Below are positions 40,830 through 48,790 of a stretch of 64,000 bases of DNA, piece after piece (positions within the stretch are counted from its first letter, which is position 1; each line of letters starts with the position of its first letter). A program made the translations under genes and the position numbers. The notes under the pieces were generated by a model. It was not told the origin of the DNA. It was given only the letters and a program-made list of their open reading frames with translations, and searched no databases. The DNA is from Larkinella sp. C7 (GTDB lineage: Bacteria > Bacteroidota > Bacteroidia > Cytophagales > Spirosomataceae). The stretch covers positions 310,001-374,000 of the forward strand of contig NZ_VBSL01000002.1 of assembly GCF_006149005.1 (NCBI RefSeq). The letters run 5' to 3'.

Positions 40830-41735
40830 TTAGCGTTTGACCAGACGGGACTGAAACTGATGCCAGGCCGCCATCGTATTCCGCAGGTTGGTGGGTTTAT
40901 CACCTTTCATGGCGTAACACTGCACCCCGATCGGTCCGCTAAAACCGAGGTCCTGAACCGCATATCGAACCAGTTCGTAGGTATCGAAACTACCCGTTCC
41001 GAGCGGCAGAATATACTGATTCCAGATGCCCGTTGGCCCGTTGTCCATCTTGGCGGCATCAACATTATTGGCTCCGCTGATCGTGATCATTTTCAGGTGC
41101 GGCTTCAGGGTCGTCAGCAAGCCTTTCCAGTCGCCCCGGTTGGCTTTCGGCGTGGTGGCCAGCCAATGACAGAGGTTGAACGTCAGCCCGACATTCGGCC
41201 GGTCGATCTGCTGAACCAGCCGCAGCGCGTGGTCGATTTTTTCGACGTAAAAGCTGACGTGCGGATAAACCGCCACCTGCAAATTGGATGCTTTGGCCCA
41301 CTCACCCATCTGCCGCAGTTGACTGACCACAATGGAATCTGCTTTGTCGGATGGTGACGTAAACCGCTTGCTGTCACTGACAATAAACGGGGCCAGAATG
41401 GTTTTGGAGCCTTTCAGGGCCCGGATATACGGTTCGATGCGCGGGTCCAGCGTCGGCGAATCGAGGTTGATTTTGATGTAGAAATACGAGCCGGTAAACT
41501 GGTGTTTGTCCAGAGCGGCTTTCATGCCTTCGAACGAATCCAGGAGATTGATTTCAACCCCATCGTAGCCCAGACTTTTGATGAAAGCCACCTGCTGATC
41601 GAAGGTTTTGTAGGTCGAATCGCCCCGGATGGCGTTGTGCAGCACAAAGAAATGGTTCTGAATTTTCGAACCCTTCTGCGCCAGCACAAAACCGCTCAGC
41701 AATAACGCAGCGAAAAAGAACGCCAGTTTTTTCAT
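40830..41735 (-). CDS. Secreted sugar phosphate isomerase/epimerase-like TIM barrel
   Basis: 301-aa exported protein (signal peptide about 1-19, ending FVLAQ) with the xylose-isomerase-like fold: LGYDGVEINLLDS (Glu), VAVYPHVSFYVEK (His), VGLTFNLCHWLAT (His) and GPIGVQCYAM late in the chain. The normal fourth ligand Glu (as in VTTEFG of the downstream paralogue) is replaced by Gln, so catalytic activity is not certain. It is periplasmic or outer-membrane linked. 18 bp after the Gfo/Idh gene, so in the same operon. Confidence 0.85.
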   Translation of the reverse strand: MKKLAFFFAALLLSGFVLAQKGSKIQNHFFVLHNAIRGDSTYKTFDQQVAFIKSLGYDGVEINLLDSFEGMKAALDKHQFTGSYFYIKINLDSPTLDPRIEPYIRALKGSKTILAPFIVSDSKRFTSPSDKADSIVVSQLRQMGEWAKASNLQVAVYPHVSFYVEKIDHALRLVQQIDRPNVGLTFNLCHWLATTPKANRGDWKGLLTTLKPHLKMITISGANNVDAAKMDNGPTGIWNQYILPLGTGSFDTYELVRYAVQDLGFSGPIGVQCYAMKGDKPTNLRNTMAAWHQFQSRLVKR

Positions 41736-41753
41736 AAGTTCCTTCTGATGAGT

Positions 41754-43124
41754 TTACATCACCCACTCTTTCCGCGCCAGCGGAGCCGCCAGCAGCGCAT
41801 TGGCGGCATTGTTTCCGACAAACAGTTCCTTCTCCGGATTCCAGGTCAGTTTTTCGCTGATCTGACAGGCAATCAGGCCAATTTGCGAAATCGAAATCGT
41901 GCGGTGGCCCACTTCAATCGGTTCCAGGGTTTTGCGACCGGTTTTAACGGCATCCACAAAATCCACCTTGTCCCAGAGCGTTTTCGACAAATCCAGTTCG
42001 CTCCCGGTCGGCTTCGATGTTAGTAAAGCGGGATTGCTGCTGCTGATGATACCCGGATAATTATCGACCAGAATCCAGCCTTCTGACCCGATGTATTTGA
42101 TGGACGGTTTGCTCGTCGGGCTTTGCACACAGGTCATTTCAACGCCGTTGGCATAGCGGTACGTGACCGTAAAATTGATCATCGAATTCCAGAGGCTTTT
42201 CGGAAATTCGCCTTTCCCCTCCACTTCCACCGGCCCCGAATATTCGCTGTTGTTGGCCCATTGCGCCACGTCGAAATAATGCGCACCCCAGTTGGCAATC
42301 ATGCCCTGTGCGTAGGTATCGACGCGCATCCAGTTCGGTCGTTTCTGAAGATCGGAGGGCGAGTGAACCCGCATTTCGGTATACGGCACAAAGGGCATCG
42401 GTCCCAGCCACAATTCATAATCCAGTTCTTTCGGGACGGGCATATCGGCCTGCGCCGGGACGGGGTCGGGGTCCGACGGAAACGAAATCTCGATTTTCAG
42501 GAGCTTGCCGATGCGCCCGTTCCGAACCAGTTCGACCGCCTGATTCTGGGGACGAACCGACCGAAATTCGCTATCAGTTCGGTTCACGACACCGTATTTT
42601 TTCAACGCATCGACCAGCGAGCGGCCCTGGTGCACACTCATGCTGAGCGGTTTTTCGCAGCTGATGTGTTTTTTGGCCTGGGCGGCCAGAATCCCCATCG
42701 GAACGTGCCAGTAGTCGGGCGTCGAAATCATCACCGCGTCGATGTCTTTGCGGGCAATAATCTCCCGAAAATCGCGGTGGGTCGAACAGCCTTTGTAGGT
42801 TCCGCTAGCGGTTTTTTGGGCGTAGTGGCTTTCAACGGCCGTTTTGGCTTTGCCCATCCGCCAGCTATCCACGTCGCAAACCGCCACCACCTGCGCGTCA
42901 GACACATCGAGCAGGCCCGGAATCCGCGTCCCGATGGTTTTGAGGTCGGAACCCTGAAGATTCTGCCCGTAGCCCTGGCGACCGGTTCCGATCAGGCCGA
43001 CGGCAATGCGGTTGGAAGGGGCGTTTTTGCCGAACACCGAAGCCGGTACGATCGTTGGAATCCCTACCGCTGACACGGCACTGGCCGCAACGGCACTATT
43101 TTTCAGAAAATGACGTCGGTTCAT
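41754..43124 (-). CDS. Gfo/Idh/MocA family oxidoreductase, Tat-exported
   Basis: 456-aa NAD(P)-dependent oxidoreductase. A twin-arginine signal (NRRHFLKNSAVAASAV) marks export by the Tat system, folded with cofactor. The Rossmann motif is AVGLIGTGRQGYG. The central ISTPDYWHVPM and the active-site HISCEKPLSM (EKP) are classic for the family. Such exported enzymes in Bacteroidota oxidise glycosides, some at C3. It overlaps the DUF1080 gene by 4 bp (ATGA), which indicates tight translational coupling. In the cluster it is the likely oxidising or reducing step. Confidence 0.9.
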   Translation of the reverse strand: MNRRHFLKNSAVAASAVSAVGIPTIVPASVFGKNAPSNRIAVGLIGTGRQGYGQNLQGSDLKTIGTRIPGLLDVSDAQVVAVCDVDSWRMGKAKTAVESHYAQKTASGTYKGCSTHRDFREIIARKDIDAVMISTPDYWHVPMGILAAQAKKHISCEKPLSMSVHQGRSLVDALKKYGVVNRTDSEFRSVRPQNQAVELVRNGRIGKLLKIEISFPSDPDPVPAQADMPVPKELDYELWLGPMPFVPYTEMRVHSPSDLQKRPNWMRVDTYAQGMIANWGAHYFDVAQWANNSEYSGPVEVEGKGEFPKSLWNSMINFTVTYRYANGVEMTCVQSPTSKPSIKYIGSEGWILVDNYPGIISSSNPALLTSKPTGSELDLSKTLWDKVDFVDAVKTGRKTLEPIEVGHRTISISQIGLIACQISEKLTWNPEKELFVGNNAANALLAAPLARKEWVM

Positions 43125-43855
43125 GGCAAGGGTTTGATTTTGATAGTCCGAAACGCGACACTGTGGCCGTGATCCTGGAGCAGAATGTGGCCTTCCGGAA
43201 TGTCGGCGAAACCCGCATAACTGTTAAATTTGCTGTCGGCCACGCCCTGCCGGAACGCATCGGTGGTTCGGTTGGTGGTCAGGACTTTCACGCCATCGAG
43301 CCAGTGTTCGATCTGGTTGTTGCTGACGACAATGCGCGACCGGTGCCAGACATCCATTTTCACGTCCGGTTTGGTCGCGGCCACCACATCGTAGATGGAT
43401 GCGGTTTTCAGATCCTGAGGCAGCTTTTTTCCGTTATAAATATAATCGGCATCGTCGATAAGCTGGTATTCGTACCCCGCCTGCGAGCCAATGGCGGGTT
43501 TGGGCAGTCGTTCCTCGATGAAATACTTCACCCCGCTGTTGCCGCCTTTGCCCAGCTTCCACTCGAACACCAACTCGAAATGGCGGTATTTTTTCAGGGT
43601 GACAATGTCCCCGGCGTCGCCGGATTCGGCCCCATCCTGGAGTTCCCCGCGCAACTCACCATCTTTCACGACCCAGCCTTTGGCGGGAAACCGGTCGGCA
43701 TAGGCTCCCCGCCAGCCGGTGGTGGTTTTGCCGTCGAAGAGCAGTTGCCAACCGGCTTTTTTCTCGGCCGGGCTGAGGGTATTGGCCGGTTGAGCGAGGG
43801 CCAGCGACGACAGGCTGATACCAACCGTAATGAGTTTCAGGGTGATTCCATTCAT
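43121..43855 (-). CDS. DUF1080 (3-keto-disaccharide hydrolase-like) protein
   Basis: 244-aa exported protein with a signal peptide (about 1-21) and a LamG-like jelly-roll. Family markers are GWQLLFDGKTTTGWRG near the N-terminus, FELVFEWKLGKGGNSGVKYFIEERLP and ILLQDHGHSVAFRTIKIKPL at the C-terminus. Recent work on Bacteroides assigns members as 3-keto-glycoside hydrolases or lyases; the present substrate is not known. It is the first gene of a five-gene minus-strand cluster, and the divergent AraC gene begins 123 bp away. Confidence 0.88.
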   Translation of the reverse strand: MNGITLKLITVGISLSSLALAQPANTLSPAEKKAGWQLLFDGKTTTGWRGAYADRFPAKGWVVKDGELRGELQDGAESGDAGDIVTLKKYRHFELVFEWKLGKGGNSGVKYFIEERLPKPAIGSQAGYEYQLIDDADYIYNGKKLPQDLKTASIYDVVAATKPDVKMDVWHRSRIVVSNNQIEHWLDGVKVLTTNRTTDAFRQGVADSKFNSYAGFADIPEGHILLQDHGHSVAFRTIKIKPLP

Positions 43856-43900
43856 AGCAGCAAAATTCTGCTAATTTATTTCATTTTTTTGACAGCCCAT

Positions 43901-43964
43901 TTGCAAATACTATCACAAAATTTGCATCTTATCCCTTGTTCTGAAAAAAGTTGCAAATCTTACC
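43901..43964. promoter_or_regulatory. Three direct repeats in a divergent promoter region
   Basis: TTGCAAATACTATC (43901-43914), TTGCATCTTATC (43922-43933) and TTGCAAATCTTACC (43951-43964) share TTGCAnnnCTTAYC-like words in one orientation. They are 21 and 29 bp apart, between the DUF1080 operon and the AraC gene. Tandem half-sites at about two helical turns are typical for AraC-type regulators, so this is a likely shared operator. Confidence 0.55.
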
Positions 43965-43978
43965 TCATTCATCACCCG

Positions 43979-44848
43979 ATGCGCCCCGATCGTCTCCTGG
44001 TTCCGCAACAACCCCACCGCTCATTCGACTTACGGCACGAGCGGCTGCCGTTTTTTACCAATCCGTGGCATTTTCACCCGGAAATCGAATTAAATTTCGT
44101 CGTAAACAGTACCGGCATGCGGTTTATCGGACACACCATCGAGCGGTTTTCCGGCGGTGAAATTGTGTTGCTGGGTTCTAACCTGCCGCACTACTGGAAG
44201 AATGATGTAGTGCATCCGGAAGCAGAAAATCCGGCTCCGGCCGAAGCCATTGTGGCCCGGTTTGCGCCCCAGTTTGCGGGCGAACCGTTTTGGGAACTCC
44301 CCGAAACCAAACCGATTCAACGGCTCCTCAATCGGGCTGGCATCGGCCTGAAACTGCTGGAACCGCTTCGGACGGACGTTGCCCGCCAGCTCGTGGCCTT
44401 GCTGGAGAACGAAGGGCTGACGCAACTGACCGCCCTGCTGCATATCCTTGATCAGATTGCCCACTCCGAAGCCGTGCTGCCCATCGCTCCGGGCTACGTT
44501 CCCAATCAGCAGGTTACGCGGCAAAGCGAGCGGCTCAGCCGGGTGATCGGCCACCTGATGCAGCAGGTCGAAGCGCCCGTTTCGCTGGCGGAAATTGCCG
44601 AATTAGCCAACATGAATCCGGCCGCGTTCTGCCGGTATTTCAAATCGCAAATGGGGCAAACGCTCACACAGTTTGTCACCGATCTGCGCATCCGCTACGC
44701 CTGTGACCTCCTGACCCGAACCGACGAAAGCATTACGTTCATCAGCGAACAGTCGGGTTTTGAGAACATTTCCTATTTTGTCCAGGCGTTTCGAAAAAAA
44801 CAGGGCGTTACGCCCGCCCGGTTTCGGCAACGGTTACGCGGGGTGTAA
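43979..44848 (+). CDS. AraC family transcriptional regulator of the keto-sugar cluster
   Basis: 289-aa regulator from the ATG at 43979. The N-terminal cupin domain (about 20-100: PFFTNPWHFHPEIELNFV, GEIVLLGSNLPHYW) is of the kind that senses sugars in related regulators. The C-terminal AraC domain (about 185-285) has two HTHs: SLAEIAELANMNPAAFCRYFK and ITFISEQSGFENISYFVQAFRKKQG. A much longer in-frame reading from 43055 overlaps the opposite operon and is not used. It is divergent from the DUF1080 cluster across three direct repeats, so it probably controls it. Confidence 0.92.
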   Translation: MRPDRLLVPQQPHRSFDLRHERLPFFTNPWHFHPEIELNFVVNSTGMRFIGHTIERFSGGEIVLLGSNLPHYWKNDVVHPEAENPAPAEAIVARFAPQFAGEPFWELPETKPIQRLLNRAGIGLKLLEPLRTDVARQLVALLENEGLTQLTALLHILDQIAHSEAVLPIAPGYVPNQQVTRQSERLSRVIGHLMQQVEAPVSLAEIAELANMNPAAFCRYFKSQMGQTLTQFVTDLRIRYACDLLTRTDESITFISEQSGFENISYFVQAFRKKQGVTPARFRQRLRGV

Positions 44849-44883
44849 CCGCTGCTGATCGAACCGACACTGCCGAAGCAGCC

Positions 44884-45723
44884 TTACAGACTTTTCAGGT
44901 AGGCGATACTCTGCGGCACCTGGGTGGCAATGCTGGGGCTCTCATCTTCAATATAATAGTGTTCGACCCCCGCTTTTTTGGCGGCTTTCAAAACCGTCGG
45001 CAGGTCAATTTGCCCCGTTCCCAGCGCCACGTCGTTTTCCACCGGCGTGCCGCCCGACAGGTTGCCGACAATCCCTTTGCGCAGGTCTTTCAGGTGCATC
45101 AGCTTGAACCGTTTGCCGTATTTATTCAACAGGGCCACTGGGTCATGGCCCGGAAAAACCGTCCACAGAATGTCCATCTCGAAGCCCACATACTTCGGGT
45201 CGGTTTGCTGCACGATGTAATCGAAAAGGGTTCCGTTCTCGTGTTTCTGAAACTCAAATCCGTGGTTGTGGTAACAGAACATGATCCCGAAGTCGTCTTT
45301 CAGCTTCTTGCCAATCTGGTTGAAATCGGCGACGGTTTTCTTCGCCATGTCGAGCGTAAACGGGCCTTCGTGCGGAATCCAGGCCACGCGGACAAACTTG
45401 GCGCCGAGGGTTTTGGCATTCTGGCCCACTTCCTGCGTTTTGTTGAGCGCATCGGGATACCCCACACCAAACGACGAACACTTCATGCCGCGCTCATCGA
45501 GGAGTTTGCGCAGTTCGGCGGCTGTTTTCCCAAACAGATTCGAGAACTCCATATCGGTGATTCCCAACGCTTTGATCGTATCGAGCGTGGCGGCCACGTT
45601 TTTCTGAAAACTGTGTCGATAGGTATATGACACCATACCGGGGGCCTGCGGAAATAACTTCTTCTGGGCGAAAACCGGCCCCAGGCTAACCAGAAATAAC
45701 AAAGCGACTACGGTATTTTTCAT
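44884..45723 (-). CDS. Secreted sugar phosphate isomerase/epimerase-like TIM barrel
   Basis: 279-aa exported protein (signal peptide about 1-19, ending PVFAQ). The TIM-barrel ligands read ITDMEFSNLFG (Glu), MFCYHNHGFEFQK (His-x-His, Glu), VGFEMDILWT (Glu/Asp) and a C-terminal HYYIEDESPS (Glu). The set of metal residues looks complete, so activity is likely. Third isomerase-type protein in this region; together with the DUF1080 and Gfo/Idh genes it points to extracytoplasmic processing of an oxidised sugar. It is convergent with the AraC gene and 97 bp from the divergent 45821 gene. Confidence 0.87.
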   Translation of the reverse strand: MKNTVVALLFLVSLGPVFAQKKLFPQAPGMVSYTYRHSFQKNVAATLDTIKALGITDMEFSNLFGKTAAELRKLLDERGMKCSSFGVGYPDALNKTQEVGQNAKTLGAKFVRVAWIPHEGPFTLDMAKKTVADFNQIGKKLKDDFGIMFCYHNHGFEFQKHENGTLFDYIVQQTDPKYVGFEMDILWTVFPGHDPVALLNKYGKRFKLMHLKDLRKGIVGNLSGGTPVENDVALGTGQIDLPTVLKAAKKAGVEHYYIEDESPSIATQVPQSIAYLKSL

Positions 45724-45820
45724 TCGGTGATTGATTGAGAATGTACGTTTCGATAAAAAGTCTTGATAGGCCCCGATTTACTGTTCATATTGCGACCCTA
45801 ACCACATCGGCAAGACTTTT

Positions 45821-46585
45821 ATGAATCCTGTGTTTTCCCTGAAACGCGCCCTCCTTATGCCGGCGTTTCTGGTAATGGGCATCTTTTCTAGCGCTCTGGC
45901 CCAGATTCCCAACGTGACCCGCGACCTGCTGAATCAGGGGGCTTATTTCAGAGCGTCCAATTATGACATCACGCCTATATATACCATGGCGGGGCCGGAA
46001 GGCAAAATCCTGGGTTACCCCTACCTGGACACCGCCTTTGCCAAAACGACGGTTTTGTTTTACCAGAACATCGCCAAACCGGGCGTTCAACCGATTCAGG
46101 AACTGGTTAACGTCCCCGTCCGCTACAACATTACGGCCAACGACCTCGAATTTCTAATGGACAACCGAACCGTAAAAGCCGTCAGTGGCGAACGCGTGAA
46201 ACAGTTTACCATGGAGCAAAAAGGGCAGACAACGACCTTCATCAATGCCACCGAAGCCGGTGCCCCGGCAGCCGTTCGCGGTTTTTTCGAACAGGTGAGC
46301 GACGGAAAGCTCAAACTCCTGATTCGCCACCAGATTTACGTCAAGAAACCTACGTATAACGTCGCCTTAAGCACCGGATCGAAGGATACCGAATTGATCA
46401 AAGAAGCCATCTGGTATACCAGCGACGGAAAAACGCTCACCAAATTCTCACCCGGCCGCAAAGGGCTGTTGAGCATCATGAAAGACAAGGAAGACCCCAT
46501 CAATGCTTATTTGAAGGAGAAAAAACCGGATTTGAAAAACCGTACGGCCCTGATGGACGTATTCGCGTACTACAATTCACTGTAA
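45821..46585 (+). CDS. Secreted protein of unknown function
   Basis: I do not recognise a family. The 254-aa protein has a signal peptide (about 1-27, ending SSALAQ), then a mixed alpha/beta region without obvious catalytic motif (LGYPYLDTAFAKTTVLFYQN, VRYNITANDLEFLMDN, LKLLIRHQIYVKKPTYN). The C-terminus is helical and basic (GLLSIMKDKEDP, FAYYNSL). Periplasmic or outer-membrane linked. Homologues are common in Cytophagales according to my recollection, but no function is known. Confidence 0.78.
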   Translation: MNPVFSLKRALLMPAFLVMGIFSSALAQIPNVTRDLLNQGAYFRASNYDITPIYTMAGPEGKILGYPYLDTAFAKTTVLFYQNIAKPGVQPIQELVNVPVRYNITANDLEFLMDNRTVKAVSGERVKQFTMEQKGQTTTFINATEAGAPAAVRGFFEQVSDGKLKLLIRHQIYVKKPTYNVALSTGSKDTELIKEAIWYTSDGKTLTKFSPGRKGLLSIMKDKEDPINAYLKEKKPDLKNRTALMDVFAYYNSL

Positions 46586-46669
46586 AGGACGGGCCGCCGG
46601 TTTTTTGAAACTACTTTGCTGTTAACTTGCAGCCCAGTTTCACCTTCATTGACATTTCTTCATTTCATT

Positions 46670-47713
46670 ATGAAAAGCCGGCGTTCGTTTCTCCGTTTGG
46701 GAGCTTTATTTCCACTGTCTCACTTTAGCTTGAAGAACCTGCCAGGTCTAACGGGTAGTCGAATCGCGGGTCAACCCCTGGTGGTTTCTACCTGGGACAG
46801 TGGCACCATTGCCAATGGCGGAGCCTGGCCGGTGCTGCAACGTGGCGGCAAAGCCATCGACGCCGTGGAGCAGGCTGGTATTGCCATCGAAAACGACATC
46901 AATTGCTGCGTCGGTCTGGGTGGTAATCCCGACCGCGACGGGCGCGTTACCCTCGATTCCTGCATCATGGACGATCAGTTCAACTGTGGCTCCGTGGCCT
47001 TTTTGGAACGAATCAAACACCCGGTTTCGGTTGCCCGGAAAGTGATGGACACCACGCCCCACGTGATGCTGGTCGGCGAAGGCGCACAGCAATTTGCGGT
47101 GGCCAACGGTTTTGCGCTCGAATCCGGCACCTTATCCGCCGATGCTGATAAGACCTACCGGAAATGGCTCGAAAAATCCGAGTACAAACCCATTATCAAC
47201 GTCGAAAACCAAAAACCGTCTCCTTCCAAAAGCAAAAAGGCCTTTGCGCCCAACAAACTGGAGGACGGAACGCCCAACCACGACACGATGGGAACCGTGG
47301 CCCTCGATGCCGCCGGAAACCTGTCGGGCATGTGTACAACCAGCGGCATGGGCTTCAAAATGCGGGGGCGCGTCGGCGATTCGCCCATCATCGGCGCGGG
47401 CTTGTACGTCGACAATGAAGTGGGTGCCGTTACCTGCTCGGGTCAGGGCGAAGAAGTGATCCGGATGTGTGGTTCGCATCTGGTCGTCGAGTTCATGCGC
47501 CAGGGAATGACGCCCACGGAAGCCTGTCGGCGGGCCGTCGAACGAATCATCAAACGCGACCCTGTGAAGGCCAAAGACTTTCAGGTTGGTTTCATCGCCC
47601 TGAACCGCCAGGGCGAGGTGGGAGCATTTTCGGTACAGAAGGGATTCAGCTATACGGTCACTTCGGCCACCCTTCAGAACAAAGTGTACAAAGCCGAAAG
47701 CTATTTTAGCTGA
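46670..47713 (+). CDS. Tat-exported N4-(beta-N-acetylglucosaminyl)-L-asparaginase
   Basis: 347-aa Ntn-hydrolase that cleaves the Asn-GlcNAc bond of N-glycopeptides. The ATG at 46670 begins a twin-arginine signal (KSRRSFLRLGALF). The autocatalytic site is in NHDTMGTVALDAAGN, where the Thr after Asp becomes the new N-terminal nucleophile, and SGMGFKMRGRVGDSPIIGAG forms the substrate pocket. Two chains of roughly equal size would result. It points to use of glycoprotein-derived material. It precedes hisG by 122 bp but is not functionally linked to histidine synthesis. Confidence 0.9.
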   Translation: MKSRRSFLRLGALFPLSHFSLKNLPGLTGSRIAGQPLVVSTWDSGTIANGGAWPVLQRGGKAIDAVEQAGIAIENDINCCVGLGGNPDRDGRVTLDSCIMDDQFNCGSVAFLERIKHPVSVARKVMDTTPHVMLVGEGAQQFAVANGFALESGTLSADADKTYRKWLEKSEYKPIINVENQKPSPSKSKKAFAPNKLEDGTPNHDTMGTVALDAAGNLSGMCTTSGMGFKMRGRVGDSPIIGAGLYVDNEVGAVTCSGQGEEVIRMCGSHLVVEFMRQGMTPTEACRRAVERIIKRDPVKAKDFQVGFIALNRQGEVGAFSVQKGFSYTVTSATLQNKVYKAESYFS

Positions 47714-47800
47714 TTCCGGTCCAACGTCCGCTCCGGGAAACCGCTTTCGGCAAATCCGCCGATCTTGTGGTAATGGCGGCTATGCGGTGCGTTTTTTTCG

Positions 47801-47808
47801 TACCTTTG
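47801..47808 (+). promoter_or_regulatory. Candidate -7 element of hisG
   Basis: TACCTTTG matches TAnnTTTG. Transcription would begin near 47815, which supports the GTG start of hisG at 47836 and excludes the upstream in-frame ATGs. Confidence 0.55.
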
Positions 47809-47835
47809 CGCTTTCAAATCCAGACCCGATTCAAA

Positions 47836-48696
47836 GTGTCTTCTATCCTTCGTATTGCATTACAAAAGTCCGGGCGGCTGAGCGAGGATTCGTACCAGTT
47901 GTTCAAAGAGTGTGGCATCCGCTTCGACTACGGCACCGGCAAGCTGAAATCCGTTTCATCGAATTTCCCCGCCGAGTTTCTTTTCCTGCGCGACGATGAT
48001 ATTCCGGGTTACGTCGAAGACGGCGTGGCTGATCTGGGCATCGTTGGTGAAAACGTGGCCGTCGAATCGGCCCGTGCCATCGACACCGTCCATCGACTCG
48101 GTTTTTCCAAGTGCCGCCTGTCGCTCGCCATTCCCCGCGGAAACGAGTGGAATGGCATTCAGGACCTGAGTGGTAAAAACATCGCGACGTCGTACCCGCT
48201 CATTCTGGGGAATTACCTGCGCGAGCAAAACATTTCGGCAGATATTCACGTCATCAGCGGTTCGGTTGAAATTGCACCGGGCATCGGTCTGGCCGAAGCC
48301 ATCTGCGACATTGTCAGTTCCGGCAGCACGCTGTTGAGCAACGGATTAAAAGAAGTGGAAGTCATTTTCCGCTCCGAAGCCATTCTGATTGCCCGTTCAA
48401 CGCTGGAGACCGAAAAACAGAGTCTGCTGGACAAACTGCTGTTCCGCATCAAAGCCGTTCAGGCCGCCAAGAACAACAAATACATTGTGTTGAACGCGCC
48501 AAATGCGGCCCTGGATCAGATCAAATCGCTGTTGCCGGGCATGAAAAGCCCTACCGTGACGCCCCTGGCGACCGAAGGCTGGAGTTCGGTGCATTCGGTC
48601 ATCAACGAAAACGATTTCTGGGAAAACATCGAAGCCATCCGTTCCGCCGGGGCGCAGGGCATTCTGGTCATTCCCATCGAAAAAATGATTTATTGA
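47836..48696 (+). CDS. hisG: ATP phosphoribosyltransferase, long form
   Basis: First enzyme of histidine synthesis: ATP + PRPP to phosphoribosyl-ATP. Residues 1-205 are the catalytic part (ILRIALQKSGRLSEDS, ADLGIVGENVAVES, ADIHVISGSVEIAPGIGLAEAI), and the C-terminal ACT-like regulatory domain (about 210-286) marks the long form with histidine feedback. The start is the GTG at 47836 (VSSILRIALQKSGRL), because the frame to the left reads through a probable promoter and homologues start here. Followed after 94 bp, including a heptad hairpin, by hisD. Confidence 0.95.
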   Translation: MSSILRIALQKSGRLSEDSYQLFKECGIRFDYGTGKLKSVSSNFPAEFLFLRDDDIPGYVEDGVADLGIVGENVAVESARAIDTVHRLGFSKCRLSLAIPRGNEWNGIQDLSGKNIATSYPLILGNYLREQNISADIHVISGSVEIAPGIGLAEAICDIVSSGSTLLSNGLKEVEVIFRSEAILIARSTLETEKQSLLDKLLFRIKAVQAAKNNKYIVLNAPNAALDQIKSLLPGMKSPTVTPLATEGWSSVHSVINENDFWENIEAIRSAGAQGILVIPIEKMIY

Positions 48697-48701
48697 TTGG
48701 T

Positions 48702-48786
48702 AGACAAGAGAGGATAGACAAGAGAGAAAAGACGTTTCTGCGTTTGCTTTTTGTCTTTATTCTCTCTCGTCTATCCTCCCCTGTCT
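48702..48786. repeat. GAnnnnA heptad hairpin between hisG and hisD
   Basis: The left arm (48703-48733) reads GACAAGA, GAGGATA, GACAAGA, GAGAAAA, GAC. The right arm (48754-48786), on the minus strand, reads GACAGGG, GAGGATA, GACGAGA, GAGAATA, AAGA. The arms pair over about 31 bp with three mismatches and a 2-nt bulge, with a T-rich loop. The 7-nt word is shared with the loci at 34027, 39841 and 40781. It could modulate hisD expression relative to hisG. Confidence 0.8.
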
Positions 48787-48790
48787 CCTC

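Noticed and set aside
43055-43978. Long N-terminal extension of the AraC frame
   Set aside because: It overlaps the DUF1080 gene on the other strand; the AraC homology begins at the ATG at 43979, and the control region with three repeats lies in between.
44850-44882. GCTGCT/AGCAGC pairing as a terminator between convergent genes
   Set aside because: The stem is only 6 bp with a long loop and no T-run.
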